Assembly (NCBI RefSeq): GCF_030144325.1
Contig: NZ_CP126307.1
Location: forward strand, 3,145,001 to 3,209,000
From: Bosea vestrisii
Lineage (GTDB): Bacteria; Pseudomonadota; Alphaproteobacteria; Rhizobiales; Beijerinckiaceae
Length of the DNA: 64,000 nt
Direction: 5' to 3'
Position 1 is the first letter of the stretch, and each line of letters opens with the position of its first letter. A program made the translations under genes and the position numbers. A model generated the notes under the pieces. It searched no databases and was not told where the DNA came from. It was given only the letters and a program-made list of their open reading frames with translations. This document shows positions 8,249 to 18,940 of this stretch, piece by piece.

Positions 8249-8944
8249 ATGCGCGCCGCCGTCATCACCTTCCCCGGCTCGAACCGCGACGGCGACGTCG
8301 CCAAGGCGCTGCGCCAGGCCGGCGCGACCGTCGAGCATGTCTGGCATGCCGACCACGAGCTGCCGGCCGGGACCGACCTCGTCGTCCTGCCGGGCGGCTT
8401 CTCCTATGGCGACTATCTGCGCTGCGGCGCCATCGCCGGGCGCGCCCACATCATGGACGCGACGCGGACGCATGCGGCGCGCGGCGGCCTCGTGCTCGGC
8501 ATCTGCAACGGCTTCCAGATCGCCTGCGAGGCCGGGCTGCTGCCGGGTGTGCTCGCCCGCAACGCCGATCTGAAATTCGTCTGCAAGCGCCAGCACCTCA
8601 AGGTCGAGCGCAACGACACCGCCTTCACCTCGGCCTATGCCAAGGGCCAAGTGATCGATGTCTGCATCGCCCATGGCGAGGGCAACTATATCTGCGACCC
8701 GGAAACACTTGCCCGGCTCGAAGGCGAGGGGCTGGTCGCCTTTCGCTATTGCGACGCCGACGGCAAGGTGACGGCTGACGCCAACCCGAACGGCTCGCTG
8801 GGCGGCATCGCCGGCATCTACTCCCCCGGTCGCAACGTGCTCGGCCTGATGCCGCATCCGGAGAACCTGATCGACGGTCTCGTCGGTGGCACCGACGGTC
8901 GCGGCATGTTCGAGAGTCTGGTCGGCGGCAAGAAGGCGGCCTGA
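8249..8944 (+). CDS. purQ: Phosphoribosylformylglycinamidine synthase, glutaminase subunit PurQ
   Basis: Class I glutamine amidotransferase that releases ammonia from glutamine for FGAM synthase. 231 residues from the ATG at 8249, which follows AGGAAAGGGG. The nucleophile Cys lies in LGICNGFQ and the His of the catalytic triad in MPHPEN. An earlier in-frame start at 8228 would overlap the preceding gene and add non-family residues. Last gene of the purC-purS-purQ row. Confidence 0.95.
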   Translation: MRAAVITFPGSNRDGDVAKALRQAGATVEHVWHADHELPAGTDLVVLPGGFSYGDYLRCGAIAGRAHIMDATRTHAARGGLVLGICNGFQIACEAGLLPGVLARNADLKFVCKRQHLKVERNDTAFTSAYAKGQVIDVCIAHGEGNYICDPETLARLEGEGLVAFRYCDADGKVTADANPNGSLGGIAGIYSPGRNVLGLMPHPENLIDGLVGGTDGRGMFESLVGGKKAA

Positions 8945-8954
8945 CCTCCCGCCG

Positions 8955-9551
8955 TCACTTCACCAGCGCTGCCGCCTTCGCCAGCAGCTTCGACGCCGCC
9001 GGGCCGTCGAGCGGGCCGACATGCTTGTCGATGATGCGTCCGTCCGGGCCGATCAGGAAGGTCTCGGGCACGCCGTAGACGCCCCAGTCGATCGCGGCGC
9101 GGCCGTTTCGATCGACGCCGACAGCGGAGTAGGGATTGCCGAGCGCACCAAGGAAGCGGCGGGCGTTCTCGGCCTCGTCCTTGTAGTTGAGGCCGACCAC
9201 CGCAACCTTGCCCTGCTTCACCGCAGCTGAATCTGCCATGGCGAGGAGGAAGGGATGCTCGACCCGGCAGGGCGCGCACCAGCTCGCGAAGACATTGACG
9301 ATCGTGGCCTTGCCCTTGGCGAGGTCCGCCATGTTGAAGCTAGGCACGGGCTGGTCGTCGCGCTGCAGACCCTCGAGCGGAGGCAGCGTGATCGCCGGTG
9401 CCGGCTTGCCGATCAGGGCCGAGGGCACCTTGCTGGCATCGCCGGAGAACAGTCCCTTGGCGAACACCGCGGCCAGCGCCGCGAAGATCAGGAGCGGTAT
9501 CGCGAAGAGCCAGGGCGAGCCCCGCGGGGCTGGGGTCGTAGCCTCGCTCAT
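8955..9551 (-). CDS. ccmG: Thiol:disulfide interchange protein CcmG/DsbE
   Basis: Membrane-anchored thioredoxin-fold protein that reduces apocytochrome c cysteines for heme attachment (System I). 198 residues with one N-terminal membrane segment (about 14-32), the redox motif WCAPC near residue 91, and the cis-Pro context GVPETFLI. Its ATG overlaps the ccmD stop (ATGA), showing tight coupling. Last gene of the ccm set here; it converges with purQ. Confidence 0.94.
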   Translation of the reverse strand: MSEATTPAPRGSPWLFAIPLLIFAALAAVFAKGLFSGDASKVPSALIGKPAPAITLPPLEGLQRDDQPVPSFNMADLAKGKATIVNVFASWCAPCRVEHPFLLAMADSAAVKQGKVAVVGLNYKDEAENARRFLGALGNPYSAVGVDRNGRAAIDWGVYGVPETFLIGPDGRIIDKHVGPLDGPAASKLLAKAAALVK

Positions 9552-9721
9552 GACGTGCCTCCGCCGCGGCGGCCCGCTCCACGTTCCTCCAGCGCTGCCA
9601 AGGCCCGCCTCTGCGCGCGCCGGTCGAGCAGGATCATTGCCGCGAGACCGGAGAGAACCACTGCTGCCGCCAGATAGGCGGCGAGGATGAAGCCGGCATG
9701 GGGTCCGAGCGCGCCCATCAT
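9548..9721 (-). CDS. ccmD: Heme exporter protein CcmD
   Basis: 57-residue single-pass membrane protein that helps release holo-CcmE from the CcmABC complex. It has the CcmD layout: short N terminus with PHAGFILAAY, one membrane helix, then a basic tail. Two ATGs at 9721 and 9718 are possible; the first overlaps the ccmC stop. The stop overlaps the ccmG ATG. The CcmE, CcmF and CcmH genes are elsewhere. Confidence 0.88.
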   Translation of the reverse strand: MMGALGPHAGFILAAYLAAAVVLSGLAAMILLDRRAQRRALAALEERGAGRRGGGTS

Positions 9722-10476
9722 TGCGCCGCCTGCAAGGACAACCGGTCGAGCCGCTCGGCCTCGAAGATCGTCAGCGTCCTGACCCGGCGGCGGATGATTT
9801 CGGCCTGCATCGCGGCGGCGTGAAGCGAGAGCGCCAGCAGCGTGAAGCCGAGCGCCGTGATCACGAGCGGCCAGAGCATCGAGGCATGGATGGTCGGCCC
9901 GCCGAGCCGCAGCACCGAGGCCGGCTGATGCAGCGTGCTCCACCAGTCGACCGAGAACTTGATGATCGGGATGTTGACGCAACCGACCAGCGTCAGGATC
10001 GCGACGGCGCGGCCGGCGCGAGACGGCTCGTCGATGGCACGGCGCAGCGCGATGACGCCGAGATAGAGCAGGAACAGCACCAGCATCGAGGTCAGGCGCG
10101 CATCCCAGACCCAGTAGGTGCCCCACATCGGCTTGCCCCAGAACGAGCCGGTGAGCAGGCAGATCAAGGCGAAACACGCGCCGATTGGCGCCGCCGCCTG
10201 CTGGGCGACGTCGGCGAGCGGATGGCGCCAGACCAGGACGCCCAGCGCCGAGAGAGACATCATCGAATAGAACATCAGTGCCAGCCAGGCGGCCGGCACA
10301 TGGATGTACATGATCTTGATGGTCTCGCCCTGCTGGTAGTCGGCCGGGGCGACGAACCAGACGAGATAGAAGCCGATAGCGAGCAGAAGCGCAGCCGCGC
10401 CCGCAAACCAAGGCAGCAGCACGCTCGACAGGCGCATGAAACGCGCCGGATTGGCCAGTTCGGTAAGGCTCGCCAT
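9718..10476 (-). CDS. ccmC: Heme exporter protein CcmC
   Basis: Inner-membrane heme-handling protein that loads heme onto CcmE. About 252 residues, six membrane segments and the tryptophan-rich WWD-type motif (WGTYWVWDARLT) that contacts heme, flanked by conserved His residues. The start MASLTELANP at 10476 fits the family; a frame extension to 10542 adds a basic, non-family stretch. In most relatives ccmC directly follows ccmB; here about 780 bases with two unrelated small genes intervene. Confidence 0.93.
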   Translation of the reverse strand: MASLTELANPARFMRLSSVLLPWFAGAAALLLAIGFYLVWFVAPADYQQGETIKIMYIHVPAAWLALMFYSMMSLSALGVLVWRHPLADVAQQAAAPIGACFALICLLTGSFWGKPMWGTYWVWDARLTSMLVLFLLYLGVIALRRAIDEPSRAGRAVAILTLVGCVNIPIIKFSVDWWSTLHQPASVLRLGGPTIHASMLWPLVITALGFTLLALSLHAAAMQAEIIRRRVRTLTIFEAERLDRLSLQAAQ

Positions 10477-10584
10477 GAAGCGGTGGACGGCTCTGCTCTT
10501 CTTTCGACGAGACAGGATGTAGCAATCGCCGGCCCGGCTCACAATCGATGAGCTACCCCTGCGACGATGAGGCCCGGACGGGCG

Positions 10585-10827
10585 CTAGTCCTTCTCGGAC
10601 GCTCTCGACCCTTCATCTTCGCCCTTGCCGACAACACTGAAACTGCCTGAACGGGCACCATCGGCGGCGACGTTAAAGCCCTCGGCACTCAGACCGCGCC
10701 TGAGCAATTCCCGCACCGCCGCCGCGCGGCTCGGCATACGCTTGTCGAAGCGCCAATTCTCGACGGCGCGAAGTTCTTCCGCGCTCAGCATGATCTGTAG
10801 GCGTTCGCCGCGTTCCAGGTCCGACAT
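10585..10827 (-). CDS. Ribbon-helix-helix domain protein
   Basis: 80-residue small DNA-binding-like protein. Residues 8-46 fit a ribbon-helix-helix fold: a beta strand ERLQIMLS, then helix AEELRAVENWRF, then SRAAAVRELLRRGL. A low-complexity acidic tail follows. Such proteins are common in Rhizobiales without a known partner toxin, and no toxin gene adjoins it here. It lies between ccmB and ccmC on the ccm strand with its own probable promoter, which carries an inverted repeat suggestive of self-repression. Confidence 0.75.
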   Translation of the reverse strand: MSDLERGERLQIMLSAEELRAVENWRFDKRMPSRAAAVRELLRRGLSAEGFNVAADGARSGSFSVVGKGEDEGSRASEKD

Positions 10828-10844
10828 GACGCGCCCCCGCGCAA

Positions 10845-10886
10845 AATGAGTAAGTGACTATATAGGCGCAAAACGCTCATTCGCAA
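10845..10886 (-). promoter_or_regulatory. Probable promoter and operator of the RHH gene
   Basis: Reading the minus strand, TTGCGA (10886-10881) is followed 18 bases later by TATAGT (10862-10857), a good sigma-70 pair about 30 bases before the start codon. The hexamers AATGAG (10845-10850) and CTCATT (10876-10881) form an inverted repeat 31 bases apart centre to centre, one at the -35 edge and one downstream of the -10. The spacing of about three helical turns fits binding by paired RHH dimers. Regulation is inferred. Confidence 0.45.
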
Positions 10887-10958
10887 GTGCCGGCGGCGGC
10901 GGTGGTACCTTAGCGTCATGCCACTCAGCCGCCTACGGCGTAACTTACTAACTATTTG

Positions 10959-10972
10959 AAATCATTTGATTT
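10959..10972. repeat. Short AT-rich palindrome AAATCA-TT-TGATTT
   Basis: A perfect 6-bp inverted repeat with a 2-base centre in an AT-rich island (about 10940-10980) unlike the surrounding GC-rich DNA. It lies upstream of the 75-residue gene and may be part of its promoter or an operator. No convincing -35/-10 pair is assigned. Confidence 0.35.
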
Positions 10973-11003
10973 TTTATTTGCGCCTGAAACGGGGTTCCAT
11001 TAA

Positions 11004-11026
11004 CCTCCTGTGTAGGAGGGATTGTC
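11004..11026 (+). promoter_or_regulatory. Hairpin enclosing the Shine-Dalgarno of the 75-residue gene
   Basis: CCTCCT (11004-11009) is followed by loop GTGT and AGGAGG (11014-11019): a perfect 6-bp stem whose 3' arm is the entire ideal Shine-Dalgarno, seven bases before the ATG at 11027. In RNA this would hide the ribosome site unless melted or competed by the ribosome. This is the geometry of RNA thermometers and other translational switches; function is inferred. Confidence 0.5.
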
Positions 11027-11254
11027 ATGCTCATCACGCTATCTGATCCGATGCGGCGCGATATCGAGACGACCCTGCGTTCGAAGGTCGGTGAATCGCG
11101 TGTCGTCGATGTCTTCGGCGTGGCCGAAGAGGTCCAGCTTCGCTTCGTCGACTACAATGTCGCGCTTGAGGATATCGTTGCCGTCGTCACCCGTCTGGCA
11201 TCTCAGTCCGGCTGTGCGCTGGAACTCGACCGGGGCGAGCGGTCCGGGGTCTGA
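11027..11254 (+). CDS. Small protein of unknown function inside the ccm locus
   Basis: 75-residue acidic soluble protein that I do not recognise. It has no membrane segment or Cys-rich motif except one Cys near the C terminus, and is predicted alpha/beta. The gene has a perfect AGGAGG ribosome site buried in a hairpin, and an AT-rich leader. It is on the opposite strand to the ccm genes and ends four bases before the ccmB stop. Strong initiation signals and coding-like composition support it as a real gene. Confidence 0.65.
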   Translation: MLITLSDPMRRDIETTLRSKVGESRVVDVFGVAEEVQLRFVDYNVALEDIVAVVTRLASQSGCALELDRGERSGV

Positions 11255-11258
11255 ATCG

Positions 11259-11924
11259 TCAGTCGGGCTGGCGCAGAGCCGCTGCCGCCGCCACGCAGCC
11301 CACGGCCGCCGCCATGAGCGACAACGCCGCGAGGATCAGCAGCGGGCTCTGCAATGACATCGGCCCGCGCACTGCGCTGGAGGCCGAGACGCCGAAAATC
11401 AGCACCGGTACGGTAAGCGGCGCGACCAATATGGGCAGGATCAATCCGCCACGACGCAAGCTCGCGGTCAACGCGGCCGCCGCCGTACCGATGAAGCTCA
11501 GCGCCGGCGTGCCGAGCGCCAGGCTCGCCGCCAGCGGCAGCACCCCCTCCGCCGGCAAGGCGACGAGCAGCCCGAGCAGGGGCGCAGCCAAAGTAAGCGG
11601 CAGGCCGGTTGTCAGCCAGTGTGCCAGCGCCTTGGCGAAGACCGCAAATTCCAGTGGCAGCCCCGCACCGCGGATGAGATCGAGCGAACCGTCTTCCTCA
11701 TCGGCCTGGAACAGCCGGTCGAGCCCGATCAGCGTCGCCAGCAGCGCTCCCAGCCACAGGATCGCCGGGCCGATCCGCGACAGCAGGTTGAGGTCGGGCC
11801 CGAGCGCGAACGGGATCAGCACGACCACGGTCAGGAAGAAGACGAGCGCGAGTTCGCCGCCGCCGCCGGCCTTTACCGCCAGCGCGAGATCTCGCTTCAG
11901 GATAGCGAGGAAGGCGCGCCTCAC
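11259..11924 (-). CDS. ccmB: Heme exporter protein CcmB
   Basis: Permease subunit of the CcmABCD complex that drives release of holo-CcmE. 221 residues with six membrane helices and the family N terminus (FLAILKRDLALA). The GTG start at 11924 overlaps the ccmA stop (GTGA). Unlike the usual arrangement, ccmC does not follow directly. Confidence 0.92.
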   Translation of the reverse strand: MRRAFLAILKRDLALAVKAGGGGELALVFFLTVVVLIPFALGPDLNLLSRIGPAILWLGALLATLIGLDRLFQADEEDGSLDLIRGAGLPLEFAVFAKALAHWLTTGLPLTLAAPLLGLLVALPAEGVLPLAASLALGTPALSFIGTAAAALTASLRRGGLILPILVAPLTVPVLIFGVSASSAVRGPMSLQSPLLILAALSLMAAAVGCVAAAAALRQPD

Positions 11925-12541
11925 GGCCCGATCCTGAGTTCGCGCGCGCCATCGAGGCCGAGCGGTCCATGGGTCGCCGCGAGGATCGCCCCGCCTGCTG
12001 CAAGATGCGCCTTCATCAGCCCGGACAGCATTGCCTGCGAGCCGATGTCGAGTGCGGCAAAAGGCTCGTCGAGCAGCCAGATCGGCCGCGACGAGACCAG
12101 GAGCCGCGCCAGCGCCACGCGCCGGCGCTGGCCGGCCGAGAGATAGCCGACCGGCAGGGCTCCCACATGCGGCAGGCCGACCGCGGCGAGCGCCTCGGCT
12201 GGGCTGAGGCCCGGCGTGCCAAGCAGATCCTGCGCGAACTGCAGGTTCTCGGTCGCCGTCAGCGCAACCTTGAGCCCGTCGCGGTGGCCGACCAGATGGG
12301 CTGCTTCCGTCAGCGGCATGTCGTCGAGACCGTCAAGACGGATCGCGCCGGCTTCGGGGCGCAAGCGTCCGCACAGCATGGCGATCAGGCTCGACTTGCC
12401 GGCGCCGTTGCGGCCGGTCAGCGCGATCGCTTCGCCATTGCCCAGGTGAAAGTCCACGCCCTCGAAGATCGCGCGGCCGCCACGGCGGCAGACGAGCCCT
12501 TCGGCCATCAAGGCGAATGTCTGGAAGGAAATCTGCGTCAC
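11921..12541 (-). CDS. ccmA: Heme exporter ATP-binding protein CcmA
   Basis: ABC ATPase of the CcmABCD heme-chaperone release complex. 206 residues with Walker A GRNGAGKSS, signature LSAGQRRR (a Gly-to-Ala variant of LSGGQ, common in CcmA) and Walker B IWLLDEPF. GTG start at 12541; an internal Met 11 codons later is an alternative. Divergent from acnA, an arrangement also seen in other Rhizobiales. The 230 bases between them hold the divergent promoters; TATAGA at 12621-12626 is a possible acnA -10 without a good -35. Confidence 0.93.
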   Translation of the reverse strand: MTQISFQTFALMAEGLVCRRGGRAIFEGVDFHLGNGEAIALTGRNGAGKSSLIAMLCGRLRPEAGAIRLDGLDDMPLTEAAHLVGHRDGLKVALTATENLQFAQDLLGTPGLSPAEALAAVGLPHVGALPVGYLSAGQRRRVALARLLVSSRPIWLLDEPFAALDIGSQAMLSGLMKAHLAAGGAILAATHGPLGLDGARELRIGP

Positions 12542-12773
12542 GGCGAGCCTGTCATCCCGGACGTCATTACCGTTTCGCCCAACGCATATCGAGCCTGTAG
12601 CGGGCTTCTTGGAATTGATCTATAGAACCCGTGGCTACGCCGCACGCCGATCCGGCGCGGGGCTCGGGCACTCCCGGGGCGGCGAGCGCGACATGCGCAA
12701 TAGGCCTTCGACCGGATTCATCCGCAAGGACGGTCCGGCTCGCGACCGCAACCCCTTGATCAGGATAGCCCGC

Positions 12774-15473
<2,700 letters not shown>

Positions 15474-15494
15474 GGTTCGGCATCGGCGATACTG

Positions 15495-15527
15495 GACGCC
15501 CGGCCGCAAGCCGGGCGTCTCTCTTTG
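15495..15527 (+). terminator. Rho-independent terminator after acnA
   Basis: Perfect 10-bp stem GACGCCCGGC/GCCGGGCGTC with a 5-base loop, then TCTCTTT. It sits 22 bases after the acnA stop and separates acnA from the acpXL cluster. Confidence 0.85.
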
Positions 15528-15663
15528 GCCCCAACGGTTGTCCTATTCTGCACCGAGGTGTAAGGGGGCGTCACAGCCATCCTCGGCGGGGGGCTCGGGG
15601 CAGGCGCGGGGCGAACGCGCCCGGATGCCATCCGCCATCATCATCCACGACGGGAGCACCCGC

Positions 15664-15945
15664 ATGTCCGCCACGTTCGAGACGGTCGCCGGCATCATTT
15701 CGGAGACTTGCGACATTCCTCGCGAGAAGATCACGCCCCAAAGCCACGCGATCGAAGATCTCGGCATCGACTCCCTCGCCTTCCTCGACATCGCCTTCGC
15801 GATCGACAAGGCCTTCGGCATCAAGCTGCCGCTCGAGCAGTGGACCCAGGAGGTCAACGAGGGCAAGGCGCCGGCCGAGCAGTATTTCGTGCTCGAGAAC
15901 CTGTGCAAGCGCATCGACGATCTCGTCGCCGCCAAGGCCGCCTGA
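15664..15945 (+). CDS. acpXL: Acyl carrier protein AcpXL
   Basis: Special acyl carrier protein that carries the 27-hydroxyoctacosanoyl (C28) chain to rhizobial lipid A. 93 residues, longer than house-keeping AcpP. The phosphopantetheine Ser is Ser37 in GIDSLAF. The stretch EQWTQEVNEGKAPAEQYF is characteristic of AcpXL. I chose the ATG at 15664; the open frame runs upstream to 15538 but the added residues are not family-like. First gene of the lipid A very-long-chain cluster. Confidence 0.93.
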   Translation: MSATFETVAGIISETCDIPREKITPQSHAIEDLGIDSLAFLDIAFAIDKAFGIKLPLEQWTQEVNEGKAPAEQYFVLENLCKRIDDLVAAKAA

Positions 15946-16051
15946 GCAAAGGGGCCGCTGAGCGAGCCTTGGTCCGCCAGGGCCGCTACTGGACGTTGAC
16001 ACGCCGCAGGCGGGGCAAGACTCCGATCGCGGCGAGACGGGTTGGAGCCGC

Positions 16052-16513
16052 ATGCGCCTCGAATATTTCGACATGATCGACAAGGTCGAGAGCTTCGATC
16101 CGGCGAACAAGCGGATCCTGACCCGCTCGACCGTTCCGGCGACAAGCCCGGTCTTCGACGGCCACTTCCCCGGCCATCCGCTCGTTCCGGGCGTGTTGCT
16201 CACCGAAACCATGGCCCAGGCCTCGGGTTTCCTTCTTCTGGGACTGAACGGCCTGACGCAGATGCCGTTCCTGATGATGGTCGACAAGGCGCGCTTCCGG
16301 ACCTTCGTCGAACCAGAAGCTGTGCTCGACGTCAGCGCCGAGCTCGTCCATGAGGGCTCCGGTTACGCTGCGACAAAGGCAAAGATTGCGATCGCCGGCA
16401 AGCCGATCTGCGATGCCGAGCTGCGCTTCCGCCTGATGCCGTTCCCCGCCGATATGCACGTTCTGATGCAGGCCCGGCTCAAAGCCATCGGCCTCTCCCC
16501 GGAGGCAGCCTGA
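16052..16513 (+). CDS. fabZXL: 3-hydroxyacyl-ACP dehydratase (FabZXL)
   Basis: FabZ-type hot-dog dehydratase for the very-long-chain elongation cycle on AcpXL. 153 residues with the catalytic His in HFPGHP and the catalytic acid in LLTETMAQ. It follows acpXL by about 100 bases and is two bases from fabF2XL, in canonical order. Specificity for long chains is inferred from gene context. Confidence 0.91.
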   Translation: MRLEYFDMIDKVESFDPANKRILTRSTVPATSPVFDGHFPGHPLVPGVLLTETMAQASGFLLLGLNGLTQMPFLMMVDKARFRTFVEPEAVLDVSAELVHEGSGYAATKAKIAIAGKPICDAELRFRLMPFPADMHVLMQARLKAIGLSPEAA

Positions 16514-16514
16514 C

Positions 16515-17645
16515 ATGGCCCGCGACGTCGTCATCACCGGCATCGGTCTCGCCTCCAGCCTTGGCGAGGGCGTCGAGACCCATGCGCAGGCGCTTGCGAC
16601 GAACGCAGCGCCCGTCATCGATGCACAAGGATTTGCGCCCTACCCGCTGCACCCGCTGAAACCCGTCGAGCTCGACCGGCAGATCCCGAAGAAGTCCGAC
16701 CAGCGCCAGATGGAGCCCTGGCAGCGCCTCGGCGTCTATGCCGCCGGTCTCGCGCTCGATGATGCCGCCCTCAAGGACGACGCCGAGGCCAAGAGCGAGC
16801 TTCAGGTCATCGTCGCCGCCGGCGGCGGCGAGCGCGACCACGCTGTCGACGCCGCCGTACTGGCCGGCCTGCGCAATGCGAACCAGCCGGGTGCTTTCCT
16901 CAACGAACGGCTGATGAGCGATCTCAGGCCGACGCTGTTTCTGGCCCAGCTTTCCAACCTGCTCGCCGGCAATATCGGTATCGTCCACGGCATCACCGGC
17001 GCCTCGCGCACGCTGATGGGCGAGGAGCAGGCCGGCGTCGACGCCATCCGCACCGCGCAGGCCCGCATCGCGGCCGGCCAGGCCGATCTCATCCTCGTCG
17101 GCGGCGCCTACAATGCCGAACGCCGCGACATGCTGCTGCTGTTCGAGCTCGGCGGCTTTCTGCGTGCCGCGGACTTCGCTCCCGTTTTCGCGCGAACCGA
17201 TGTGCCCGGCCTGATCACCGGCAGCGCTGGCGCCTTCCTCGTGCTCGAATCGGCCGAGCGCGCTTCTGCGCGCGGCGCCAGGGTCCATGCCCGTCTGAGC
17301 CATGCCGGCGCCCATCGCAGCCGTCGCCAGCCCGGCTCGGTCGCCAAGGCGCTCGATGAACTGCTCGCCGGCTTCGGCCCGCTCGCGCCCGACTCACTCG
17401 TGATATCGGCCGCGACCGGCTGCGCCGGCATCACCGACGAAGAGGCAGCCGCGATCGCCAAGGCCGTCCCCCAGGCACGCCGTGTCGCCGCCGGCGATCT
17501 CGTCGGCCATTCCGTCGAAGCCGCCTTCCCGGTCTCGGTCGCGCTCGCTGCGGCAGCGCTTTCGACCGGCGCGGCGAAAGAAGCGATCGTCACCGGCGCG
17601 GCGCACTGGCGCGGCGAAGGCGCCGCCCGGTTGGTCAAGGCTTGA
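16515..17645 (+). CDS. fabF2XL: Ketosynthase-like FabF2XL, active site degenerate
   Basis: Thiolase-fold beta-ketoacyl-ACP synthase homologue, 376 residues, shorter than FabF1XL. The nucleophile-elbow region reads HGITGASRTL where active KAS enzymes have STACS/T, so the catalytic Cys is Ser. The usual NAHGTST His block is replaced by SAATGCAG. The second His is kept (VGHSVEA). This matches chain-length-factor subunits of type II systems, so it probably forms a heterodimer with FabF1XL rather than condensing by itself. It ends four bases inside a TTG-started extension of fabF1XL. Confidence 0.88.
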   Translation: MARDVVITGIGLASSLGEGVETHAQALATNAAPVIDAQGFAPYPLHPLKPVELDRQIPKKSDQRQMEPWQRLGVYAAGLALDDAALKDDAEAKSELQVIVAAGGGERDHAVDAAVLAGLRNANQPGAFLNERLMSDLRPTLFLAQLSNLLAGNIGIVHGITGASRTLMGEEQAGVDAIRTAQARIAAGQADLILVGGAYNAERRDMLLLFELGGFLRAADFAPVFARTDVPGLITGSAGAFLVLESAERASARGARVHARLSHAGAHRSRRQPGSVAKALDELLAGFGPLAPDSLVISAATGCAGITDEEAAAIAKAVPQARRVAAGDLVGHSVEAAFPVSVALAAAALSTGAAKEAIVTGAAHWRGEGAARLVKA

Positions 17646-17656
17646 GGAGAGGCGTC

Positions 17657-18940
17657 ATGGGTGCAAGCCATCGCGACAGCCAGGGCCGGCCGATCGTCGC
17701 CGTCACCGGCCTCGGTATCGTCACCTCGCTCGGACAGGGCAAGGACGCCAACTGGGAGGCTCTGACCGCCGGGCGTTCCGGCATTCACCGCATCGAGCGC
17801 TTCCCGACCGAGGGCCTGCGCACCACCATCGCCGCGACCGTCGACTTCCTGTTCGATGGGTCGTTCGCCGCTCCGGAGCTCTCCGAGAAGCTTGCCACGC
17901 TCGCCGCAGACGAAGCCGTCGCGCAGAGCGGTCTCGGCGAGGCCGGTGATTTTCCCGGCGAGCTCTTCATGGCGGTGCCGCCGGTCGAGATGGAATGGCC
18001 CCAGAAGCAGGAACTGGCGCAGGCGATCGAGGGCGATACCGACTACGACGCGCTGCTGCGCATTGCCGCCGGCCACAAGCACCAGGCGATGCACGAGCTC
18101 TTCCTGTTCGGCGGCGTCGCCGAGCACATCGCCGAGAAATTCGGCACCAAGGGCTCGCCGATCTCGCTGTCGACCGCCTGCTCGTCCGGCGCGACCGCAA
18201 TCCAGATGGGTGTCGAGGCGATCAGAAGGGGCGAGACTGAAGCTGCCTTGTGCATCGGCACCGACGGCTCGGTCCATGCCGAGGCGCTGATCCGCTTCTC
18301 GCTGCTGTCTGCCCTCTCGACCCAGAACGATCCGCCGGAAGCCTCCGCCAAGCCGTTCTCGAAGAATCGCGACGGCTTCGTCATGGGCGAGGGCGCCGGC
18401 GCGCTGGTGCTGGAGGACTACGACCACGCGCTGGCACGCGGCGCGACCATCCTCGGCATCGTCGCAGGCTGCGGCGAGCGTGGCGACGGCTTCCACCGCA
18501 CCCGCTCGAGCCCGGACGGCAAGCCGGCGATCCTCGCCATGCAGGACGCCCTCGCCGATGCCGGGCTGACCCCTGACGACGTCGATTACATCAACGCCCA
18601 CGGCACTTCGACGCCGGAGAACGACAAGATGGAGGCGATGAGCTGCTCGGCCGTCTTCGGCGAGCGCATGGCGAAGCTGCCGATCTCGTCGAACAAGTCG
18701 ATGCTCGGCCATACGCTGACGGCCGCCGGCGCGGTCGAGGCTGTGATCTCGCTGCTGACCATCGCCAATGGCCGCATCCCGCCGACGATCAACTACAGCC
18801 AGCCCGACCCGGCGATCGCGATCGACGTCGTCCCCAACCAGGCCCGCGACGCCAAGGTGCGCACCGTGCTGTCGAACTCCTTCGGCTTCGGCGGCCAGAA
18901 CACCTGCCTCGTCCTGACCGCCGGGCCGAAAGCAGCATGA
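17657..18940 (+). CDS. fabF1XL: Beta-ketoacyl-ACP synthase FabF1XL
   Basis: Condensing enzyme elongating the acyl chain on AcpXL. 427 residues with the full Cys-His-His set: LSTACSSGATA, NAHGTSTPEND and SMLGHTLTAAGA. The ATG at 17657 follows GAGGAGAGG, better than the TTG at 17642 which overlaps the fabF2XL stop. Its stop overlaps the next gene by four bases. The active pair member next to the degenerate FabF2XL. Confidence 0.93.
   Translation: MGASHRDSQGRPIVAVTGLGIVTSLGQGKDANWEALTAGRSGIHRIERFPTEGLRTTIAATVDFLFDGSFAAPELSEKLATLAADEAVAQSGLGEAGDFPGELFMAVPPVEMEWPQKQELAQAIEGDTDYDALLRIAAGHKHQAMHELFLFGGVAEHIAEKFGTKGSPISLSTACSSGATAIQMGVEAIRRGETEAALCIGTDGSVHAEALIRFSLLSALSTQNDPPEASAKPFSKNRDGFVMGEGAGALVLEDYDHALARGATILGIVAGCGERGDGFHRTRSSPDGKPAILAMQDALADAGLTPDDVDYINAHGTSTPENDKMEAMSCSAVFGERMAKLPISSNKSMLGHTLTAAGAVEAVISLLTIANGRIPPTINYSQPDPAIAIDVVPNQARDAKVRTVLSNSFGFGGQNTCLVLTAGPKAA

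Noticed and set aside
15997..16025. Promoter TTGACA upstream of fabZXL
   Set aside because: The -35 box is perfect but no acceptable -10 lies 16-18 bases downstream; fabZXL is probably read from acpXL.
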